DNA of 49,042 nt from the NCBI GenBank assembly GCA_913775275.1, contig CAJYIP010000059.1:1-49042 (forward strand). Direction: 5' to 3'. This DNA is from Patescibacteria group bacterium (GTDB lineage Bacteria; Patescibacteriota; Saccharimonadia; Saccharimonadales; Saccharimonadaceae). The translations under genes and the position numbers were made by a program. The notes under the pieces were generated by a model. The model did not search any database. It saw nothing but the letters and a program-made list of their open reading frames with translations, and was not told the DNA's origin. The first letter of the stretch is position 1. Each line of letters begins with the position of its first letter. Positions 45,851 through 49,042 of the stretch are shown in pieces.

Positions 45851-47202
45851 GCCAGAACAGGGTATTGATCGATTTGACTGATATTGCCCAATGGGCGGGT
45901 CATCATGGTGGAACACAGCGTGTTGTGTACGGTATCGCAAAAAATTATTTTCTTGATGAAAATGTGTCTGTAAAGTTTTTTACGTATTCATCACATAGTA
46001 ATGAATTTATTGAAGCAGACTTTAAGCCCATTTTTGACCGCGTAGAAAACACGGTTATCGCAGCAGGGTCACGGGATTCTGTTAAATTATCACAAAAGCT
46101 ACGTATTAAGACACTCATTTTACCCTACGTCCCTAAAGCCGTACTGCGTAATGAAGAGTTAAAGAAAAAAATAAAGTCAACTATTCGGACAGGTATTCAT
46201 AATGCGCGAGCAATTAAGGGGCGTATTAAAGGTGTGTACGCGCAGGCAAAAAGTACGGTAGTTAATTCTGAAGTTGGGCGAACTGTCATCTTCAAAGAGA
46301 ACGATATTGTGCTTATTCTTGGTAAGCCATGGGATGAACCAAAACTCCAGAGCTTACTTGATGAAAAAAAATCACAAATTGGCTTCAAAGTTGTTGAGCT
46401 TGTATACGATCTGATCATAAGCCTCTACCCTCATCTTCATCACCCAAGTCTTTTCAAAAGGTATACGCAACAGATGTTTAAAGCGGGGCAGGCCTCCGAC
46501 CTTCTTTTGTCTATTTCTGAGTCGTCAAAAAATGATTTCTTGAAACTATCGAATCAGTTAGAATTAACACCACCTCCTATTGACGTCATAAGGCTGGGTG
46601 ATGAGGTGGAGATATCTATGTCCGATGATGATTTAAATGCTATCAATTTATCTGGCTATGGAGTAGAAGAAGAATATCTACTGTGTGTTGGAACCGTTGA
46701 AAATCGTAAAAATCACGCCTTATTGTATTACACCTACAAGCTTGCGCATGAAAGGGGTATCACGCTTCCGCAGCTTATAATTATCGGTGGTAATGGATGG
46801 CTATCTGATGATATACAGTATCTAATTAGAACAGACCCTGCGTTGAAAGAAAAAATAAAGATATTTTCAAATATTAATGATGTTACTCTCGCTGCGCTAT
46901 ATAAAAGAACTTTATTTACTGTTTATCCAAGTTTCTACGAAGGATGGGGGCTTCCTGTTGCGGAAGCTCTTGCTTACGGAAAAGTATGTGTTGCATCTAA
47001 ATACTCGTCTATACCTGAAGTCGGTGGTGATCTGGTAACCTATTTCTCACCCTACAGTACAGATGAGTGTCTAGCAGCTATTGTCAAGATGCTAAATGTA
47101 AAAAATCGTACTGCTCTTGAAGCTAGGATAAGTCGTGAATACAAGATGACTACATGGCATGATACATACACGCAGGTTAAGCTGTCTTTAGAAAAATTAT
47201 AA
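45847..47202 (+). CDS. Glycosyltransferase family 4 protein
   Basis: DLTDIAQWAGHHGGTQRVVYGIAKNYF, LCVGTVENRKNHALLYYTY, YPSFYEGWGLPVAEALAYGKVCVAS. Confidence 0.9.
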   Translation: MSQNRVLIDLTDIAQWAGHHGGTQRVVYGIAKNYFLDENVSVKFFTYSSHSNEFIEADFKPIFDRVENTVIAAGSRDSVKLSQKLRIKTLILPYVPKAVLRNEELKKKIKSTIRTGIHNARAIKGRIKGVYAQAKSTVVNSEVGRTVIFKENDIVLILGKPWDEPKLQSLLDEKKSQIGFKVVELVYDLIISLYPHLHHPSLFKRYTQQMFKAGQASDLLLSISESSKNDFLKLSNQLELTPPPIDVIRLGDEVEISMSDDDLNAINLSGYGVEEEYLLCVGTVENRKNHALLYYTYKLAHERGITLPQLIIIGGNGWLSDDIQYLIRTDPALKEKIKIFSNINDVTLAALYKRTLFTVYPSFYEGWGLPVAEALAYGKVCVASKYSSIPEVGGDLVTYFSPYSTDECLAAIVKMLNVKNRTALEARISREYKMTTWHDTYTQVKLSLEKL

Positions 47203-47213
47203 ATAACTTCTTG

Positions 47214-48974
47214 TTATTTTTTGATAACGAAAGGGTATAAGGAAGGATCTGCTTGTATAGTAATCGTATTAGAACTGTCTTTAATGATGAAAGGGACGTA
47301 AGCTTCGACAGTACGTATCGATGTATCTCGATTACCGTTCACGGTAAAATAACGTGAGTTATTCATATTTAATTCGATGTCTCCAGGAGATGTTCGCTTT
47401 AGTACAATTTTATTAGGAGACCACATAATTACGGTGGCGTTATTAGATAATATGAGTGGACATCCGTCCTCATAGCCACAACGCGGAGACGGTAGTGTGT
47501 TTAAGTCTATCAGAGAGTCGTTCGCTTGAATTGTTCCTATATTGTATGTCGTTGCTTCATACTCTCTGTAGAAGTGGGGCATATCATTATCAGTGTTTTT
47601 GATTCGATTGCCTTCAGGGAAAAACAATGTAGCACCAAATTGCTTACTTTGTTCGAAACTATAGGATGAAGCGATTGAGGGCGCGGTGCGGGTTTCGTGA
47701 GATAGAATATGCTTTTGGTAGCCAAAATTTGATACATACATTTCTCCTACGCCTATTAACAAAAAAACAAGTATAAGTAGTTTGGCGTTACTTTTTGGCA
47801 ATCGAGTATACACGATAGACATGAAAATTATTACGGCAAGTATCGTAAAAATAAACCATCGTGAAGATACCCGCATACTGCTAATGACAGGAAGATGTTT
47901 TAATATGCCATAGGGAGCGAGGTCTGTGAATGCTCCCAAGCCTATTAAGAATGTCCCTATGATAGCTACGCCTATAATCCCAATATGAATTGCATTTAGT
48001 CCTTGAGGCAGTTTACGCTTATTAATGATTACTATCAAAATTAACATAATAGATATCAGGAATGCCACAATTGTCCCTACCCCAATATAAGCTGTTATTT
48101 CTTGCCATCCAAACGGAGGGGATGGGTAATTGATAAAAGAATATTGCGGCACCTTATAAGGAATCAAAAAGGCAAGTACAGATTGTGATAACGTAGCGGC
48201 ATTATCTATTAGCGTACGTGGAAATTCAAGGGCATTCTGTACTGTATATAAAAGTCTATGACCAGCGATAATTGCAAATATACCGACAGATATTGCAAGT
48301 TGTAAGAGAATATTTTTTAGATTTTTTCGATTCCTAACGACTCTGACCAGGATAATAGTCGAAATAAGTATTGATATGTGAAAGAAGGGGTTATGTATTT
48401 GAGATAACGCCATAATGCCAAACGCACAGCCAAGTAAAGCTCCGCCAATGCGACTTTTATCAAAAGTCAAAGCTAAATACGCAAAAAGAGGTGTTAGCGC
48501 ATACCAAATGAAGGTGTAATGAGACGGTAAGTGAGCAATAAAGAAGGAATTAAGTATCCAAACAAGACTCAATAATGAAGTAATAATCCAATCGGCCTTA
48601 AAATACCTTCGAAGCAAGAGGGCCATGGAAAGATAAGCAATAATTGAATAGATGATTATAGATACTTTTATCCCCATAGGCGCACCGAATATGATGGAAA
48701 GTAAGGACTGGATAGAGAAGACGCCTATTTGTGGATTTGCGTATAGAGGAGTGCCACCAGCCATCCAAGCATTCATCCAAGGAAATTGACCGTATTCCAC
48801 GACACTTATACGGATAGCTTCATACGCCTGAGCGAACATACTGAAGTCACCCCATTCAATTGAGTTTCCGGTAAAGATATATTGAGCTTCCCATATCATT
48901 AACAGGACAAGACCCAGATAGAATGCCCACCGCTTATGCGAAAGATGTAAAGAGATTTTTTTAATTAGCGGCAT
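47214..48974 (-). CDS. Large polytopic membrane protein (YfhO/PMT-like, 586 aa)
   Basis: About 12 hydrophobic segments followed by a soluble C-terminal domain; next to glycosyltransferase genes. Confidence 0.75.
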   Translation of the reverse strand: MPLIKKISLHLSHKRWAFYLGLVLLMIWEAQYIFTGNSIEWGDFSMFAQAYEAIRISVVEYGQFPWMNAWMAGGTPLYANPQIGVFSIQSLLSIIFGAPMGIKVSIIIYSIIAYLSMALLLRRYFKADWIITSLLSLVWILNSFFIAHLPSHYTFIWYALTPLFAYLALTFDKSRIGGALLGCAFGIMALSQIHNPFFHISILISTIILVRVVRNRKNLKNILLQLAISVGIFAIIAGHRLLYTVQNALEFPRTLIDNAATLSQSVLAFLIPYKVPQYSFINYPSPPFGWQEITAYIGVGTIVAFLISIMLILIVIINKRKLPQGLNAIHIGIIGVAIIGTFLIGLGAFTDLAPYGILKHLPVISSMRVSSRWFIFTILAVIIFMSIVYTRLPKSNAKLLILVFLLIGVGEMYVSNFGYQKHILSHETRTAPSIASSYSFEQSKQFGATLFFPEGNRIKNTDNDMPHFYREYEATTYNIGTIQANDSLIDLNTLPSPRCGYEDGCPLILSNNATVIMWSPNKIVLKRTSPGDIELNMNNSRYFTVNGNRDTSIRTVEAYVPFIIKDSSNTITIQADPSLYPFVIKK

Positions 48975-49042
48975 CTAATAGAATATTGTACCACTCGGAA
49001 TTTTGAAATGCCACCCGGTTGCGTCTGCCCATGCATGTCGTA
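48975..49042 (-). CDS. Possible C-terminal end of a CDS truncated by window edge
   Basis: Minus frame reads RHAWADATGWHFKIPSGTIFY-stop, with the stop directly abutting the ATG of the next gene (TAGATG). Confidence 0.35.
   Translation of the reverse strand, partial: RHAWADATGWHFKIPSGTIFY

Noticed and set aside
1-49042. CRISPR array, prophage or transposase
   Set aside because: No regularly spaced direct repeats, integrase, transposase or phage structural proteins could be recognised; the phage-lysozyme-like domain belongs to the T4SS-linked operon.
1-49042. Alternative genetic code (UGA recoding as in some CPR)
   Set aside because: UGA acts as a normal stop here (for example comF and the tail of other genes) and the conserved proteins are full length with the standard code.

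Overview
This window looks like a chromosomal segment from a Patescibacteria/CPR genome, most likely Saccharibacteria (TM7). That assignment is inferred from gene content and order, not from a search. From left to right it contains: the 3' end of a murE-like Mur ligase; valS; rlmH; a HIT protein; four minus-strand tRNA genes (Ser-CGA, Arg-GCG, Ser-GCT, Ser-TGA), all with encoded CCA; comF and an Hsp20 gene. Next comes a type IV secretion-like locus (about 9.0-26.4 kb) with five small TrbC/VirB2-like pilin genes, a VirB6-like polytopic protein, PrgI, a separate TraC/VirB4-N-like protein, a VirB4 ATPase, a membrane protein with a VanY/M15 peptidase C-terminus, and a secreted lysozyme-like + C39-like protein. 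The replication-origin region follows (recF-dnaN-dnaA / rpmH-rnpA-yidC-jag) with two DnaA-box clusters. The right end has GT2/GtrA glycosyltransfer genes, sucCD, and a polysaccharide cluster (GDP-mannose dehydratase, NUDIX, reductase/epimerase, Wzm/Wzt-type ABC exporter, four GT4-like glycosyltransferases, a large membrane protein). The best candidates for further study are: the T4SS-like machine with its pilin expansion (including one double-pilin protein) and two wall hydrolases, with no relaxase or coupling protein visible; a structured leader upstream of tRNA-Arg(GCG); a long nested hairpin next to tRNA-Ser(GCT); several apparently leaderless promoters; and an isolated sucCD pair. All protein names come from reading the translations; no database search was run.
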